Source: Stropharia rugosoannulata
Lineage: Eukaryota > Basidiomycota > Agaricomycetes > Agaricales > Strophariaceae
Reading direction: 5' to 3'
DNA length: 64,000 bases
Assembly (NCBI GenBank): GCA_028532985.1
Contig: JANCIK010000010.1
Span: 930,001 to 994,000 of the forward strand
Position 1 is the first letter of the stretch. Each line of letters opens with the position of its first letter. The notes under the pieces are model-generated. The model did not search any database. It was not told the origin of the DNA and saw only the letters and a program-made list of their open reading frames with translations. This document shows, one piece after another, positions 60,796 through 64,000 of this stretch. Both the position numbers and the translations under genes were made by a program.

Positions 60796-63700
60796 TTATA
60801 GAGCTACATTTGTTGCCAGACTGGCTGACCTCAGTCTCATCCAAAGGTCATCATCAACCTCTTTTACAACCAGAAATTCGTCAAATGTGTGTGTAGATCC
60901 ATGGTCCTTTACCAGAAGTGCTCCTTGAATGATCCAATCCAATGGGACAAATGCTGCCTTGTCTCGTGCCCGTGCACAGACACGAGTGAGACCAAGGTCT
61001 CGATCCCTGCTGCGGTTGGCACTTGAAATAGGTCGGTCCATCGGTAGGATAAGTGCAACAAACCATTCACGGCCGACACAGTCAATGCTAAATATAGATA
61101 GAAGCCTGCCAAAAAAAACCTCATCATTGTCTCCAGGTCGTTTGATGAGCATGCAATCATAGTGTTCTGAGTTGTGGAACTTGGGGTTGCAGCGTAGAAT
61201 GTCTGTTAGGTTGTTCCAGCTTACTACTGACTGAAAGGTGACCTTGAGATACTGGAAGCATTGTATCTATAAAAGCATAGATAGTCAGAATATTATTACA
61301 CATTACAAGCTATTTTTAGATGTTGACTTGCCATATCAGAGGTGTCAAGATGGACAGGTTGGCCCTGCCACTGAGATAACGCCTGACTGAGACGTCTACA
61401 GAAGTTCTGATATGCAGGATCAGAAGTTGGACTGTTGTGTTGTTGTTCTATTCCTTTAAGAGAGATCAGGGGAAGAGGAGAGCCACAGACACAATATTCA
61501 AGCCCAACATGGCAATGCTGTAGATTCTTTTTTATCTTGTCATGGTATACCACTTGTGAGCCTGGCTGACATTCTTCCTCCTGATCTTCCTGTAGTTGCT
61601 TTAGATATTCTTTCTTTTCATTATATTCATTGATCTCAGTTCGAATCATAAGGCTTGCAAGCGTCTCATGCTCCAATCTAAGGATCTGTCATAAAAGAAT
61701 AAGTCAAGGGAGTCAGGCTGTATAAATTTGATACTGATATAATAGGCTATAAACGAACCTGTTTATCGGTATCCTTGAAGTTTGTGTGGTATAGGTAAAA
61801 CTTCTTAAATGCACGGTGTTGTTTTTCACCAAGTTTTGTGTTTGCATTGCAAGTAACACCTTTTCGCCTAATGTCCTGGAATAGGTGCTGATGTGTGTGC
61901 ACTTTGGGGAAGTTCCAGTTCTTTGTGTTGTACTTCTGAACATGCTCCTGGAGTTCATATGCACATTAAAAGGTGGTTTAATCGTTAGATTCTTGCTACA
62001 TAGTTAAATTAAATTAAATTACTATTACCTTTACTAATGAGCTGAATACAAGTAGCTCTGCTTCACCTGCCTCAAGGGTCTCTTCTGTGTGAACGCTCAA
62101 TGATGTGTACATGTCCAAATTGAGATAGCTATGCAGAATCTTGAGAAGGAGGTACCCTTCAGGTGATATTGCTGGTGTAAGTATGTTTGAAGCTGTGTAG
62201 AGAAGAACCTGTAAAATTCTTAAATGTCAATCTCGTTTCACAATCCAGATAATAGCAGCGACTGTAACAATATAAACATATAATAATAATTTATGCTTAC
62301 CTTGGCCATGTCTTCGTGCTTTGTACCATCCAGAAATGTTGGTGCCTTTATTATTGAGATGAAATGATTCAATCCAGTCCAGCTCGGTGTTTTGTCTACC
62401 CTATATTTAAATCTATATTAATATTGCTCCTCCCAATTAAAATTAATAATCTCGAATAATTACTGGTTATCCAACATCTTGGAGTACTTCTTATCTAGTG
62501 ATCCAATAAAGAGAGACTTAATGCACTTAAGGATATGATCGGAAAAGAGGCCTTGATGGTACGCATGAAGCCAGTCCCAAGAAATTGCTAGATAGACATC
62601 ATTGTTTTTTCCTAACATCCAGAAGACATTCTGAGACATGTCAACACACACAATAGATAATGATTCAAATTGTATTAATTTAAACCCACCTCTATGTTCT
62701 GTAATCCATGCTGTTGCAAGTGCTTTTCTTTTTCATCTGCAGGTAGCCCTTGCACTTCTTCAAAGACAGCTTTCATTGAGTCAGTGGTATGTAATGGATA
62801 CTTCTTTGAAAGATCAGCCTGATCTGTTTGCAGTACAAGACACACAGGGCACGGATATAAACTCCTGTGTCCACGGATAAGAGCCATAAATGTACTGCAT
62901 ACGGCTAGTTAGAGACATAGAATACAAGTAATAAAATACTTACTGCTCCTCATAGTCAGCTGAAAGAATAAGAATGACCGGATATAGCAACCAAACTATA
63001 CCATCGCCACATTTGAAAAGATACCCTGTCTTTGCATGATCTGAAATTTCTTGAATAAGCTCATAAAATGCTTTGTGCCAGATAACTCGTTTGAGGTTGA
63101 CATACTCCGGCTTGTTGGTAAGCCCTGCCTTTTCTTTCACCTGTGAAAGGGATGCAATGAGATGTAATCAGTAAATTAAAAAGAAGGTTAATTTTGTTAT
63201 AATATAATTTATAACAGCTGTACTATAGGGAGCCAGCCAACTACTCTGCCACCAGCAAGACCCGTCCCATTCTGCACTTCAATTGGTAGGTTAAGTAGTC
63301 GTGCAATGACTGGGTAGCCCTGGGCTGTGCCAAATGATGAAAGCCGTGTTTTATCTGCGTAAATCAGCAAGCAGATAGGTACTGCACCATTTACCGGAAG
63401 GTTTGACTTTAAATTTGATTTTCACTGGGATTAATACCATAGATATACTTGCAATAATATGTCAATTTGCTTACTTGGATCTCCCACCATGCATCTCCAC
63501 TCCATGGCTCGTCCCAGAACCGTTCAAGTTTTACCCCATCATACTTAAACTGGCACTCCGCATCCCAGTGACACTGTGAAGCAATGCTTGCGTTGCCTAA
63601 GAGCTCCAATACCCAGTCCCATATTGACCAAGTCCACACATCAAATGATACCTCTTCATTCCCATAGGTAGCAGTGTCCGATGTCTTCACTAACTAAATT

Positions 63701-64000
63701 ATATAAATTAAATTGAGTTACACTGAATTAACTTATTTGAATAAAAGGGGAGCAAGCAACGACACCCCAGAACACGTATATAGAGCCAAGATATCAGTTA
63801 AATTAAATCATGAAATTTAAACTTACTCCTTTCGTCCTCTTGCAAGCAAGATCCCAGATCTTCTGCATGTCCTTGTCACTCTCCAACGTAAAATCACTGG
63901 GGGATTTGGTGGCGCGCTGAATAATATCTAGTAAGCGATTCTTCTGCTTTGCATTTAGATGGGTGTCAAGAGAGAACTTGGCAATGTCGAAGTCGAGTTT
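60796..64000 (-). CDS. Plavaka-family DNA transposase (copy 3), 5' end outside window
   Basis: At least ten exons run from the window edge to TAG near 60796. Landmarks in order: LESDKDMQKIWDLACKR (about 63900), WSIWDWVLELLGNA...FWDEPWSGDAWWEIQ (63690-63476), ICLLIYADKTRLSSFGTAQG...GGRVVGWLP (about 63400-63220), NLKRVIWHKAFYELI and GYLFKCGDGIVWLLYP...ILSADYEEQ (63140-62941), ALIRGHRSLYPCPVCLV (62887-62690), and WDWLHAYHQGLFSDHI (62636-62460). Further exons follow, including WNFPKVHTHQHLFQDIRRKG (about 61900) and a C-terminal part ending SASLATNVAL. The ADYEEQ and PCPVC segments are typical of Plavaka. Introns are 45-70 bp. I see no stop or frameshift, so the copy may be intact. It is clearly diverged from copies 1 and 2. 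Confidence 0.88.

Overview
This window looks like a transposon-dense, gene-poor stretch of a mushroom-forming basidiomycete (Agaricomycetes) genome. The evidence is the family mix (Plavaka and KDZ transposases, a DUF6532-like gene, a Copia element, a Ty3/Gypsy element, a Tc1 element), the many 45-70 bp GT..AG introns, and CGA-to-TGA stop codons of the kind produced by CpG deamination. I see no confident housekeeping gene; nearly all recognisable coding sequence belongs to, or is broken by, mobile elements.

Layout. 0-4.6 kb: an acidic protein gene, a Plavaka transposase and a small basic protein, all on the minus strand. 5.0-7.4 kb: a GC-rich array of about nine 158-bp units, each with two hairpins, split by a solo Gypsy LTR. 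7.8-15.4 kb: a gene resembling 2OG-Fe(II) (TET/JBP-like) oxygenases, several small unknown genes, a 669-bp foldback palindrome, and a zone rich in the motif CCGCCGG. 16.3-25.7 kb: a DUF6532-like gene split by a young Copia retrotransposon, whose 3' LTR is itself split by an intact Tc1 element. 26.2-37.7 kb: an 11.5-kb Ty3/Gypsy element with nearly identical LTRs. 37.7-39.0 kb: a GH31 alpha-glucosidase pseudogene. 39.4-42.6 kb: a second Plavaka transposase. 44.4-53.8 kb: a KDZ transposase with two oppositely oriented accessory genes. 53.8-59.9 kb: non-coding repeats. 60.8-64 kb: a third Plavaka transposase running off the window.

Main observation. The Gypsy element carries about 3.9 kb between its pol stop and its polypurine tract, holding four ORFs on the opposite strand. 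One is a spliced gene with a Zn2Cys6-like cluster, an acidic middle and a helical, coiled-coil-like C-terminus. The KDZ block, from an unrelated DNA transposon class, also carries a gene with a Zn2Cys6-like cluster and a coiled coil. Each element is strewn over its whole length, coding and non-coding, with its own short CGG-containing motif: TTTCCGA/TCGGAAA in the Gypsy element and TCGGCC/GGCCGA in the KDZ block. CGG triplets are what Zn2Cys6 proteins classically bind. My inference is that unrelated fungal transposons here encode their own sequence-specific DNA-binding factor together with a dispersed set of its sites, in a manner reminiscent of the Arabidopsis VANDAL/VANC anti-silencing system. 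This is a hypothesis from pattern reading; the motif counts were made by eye.
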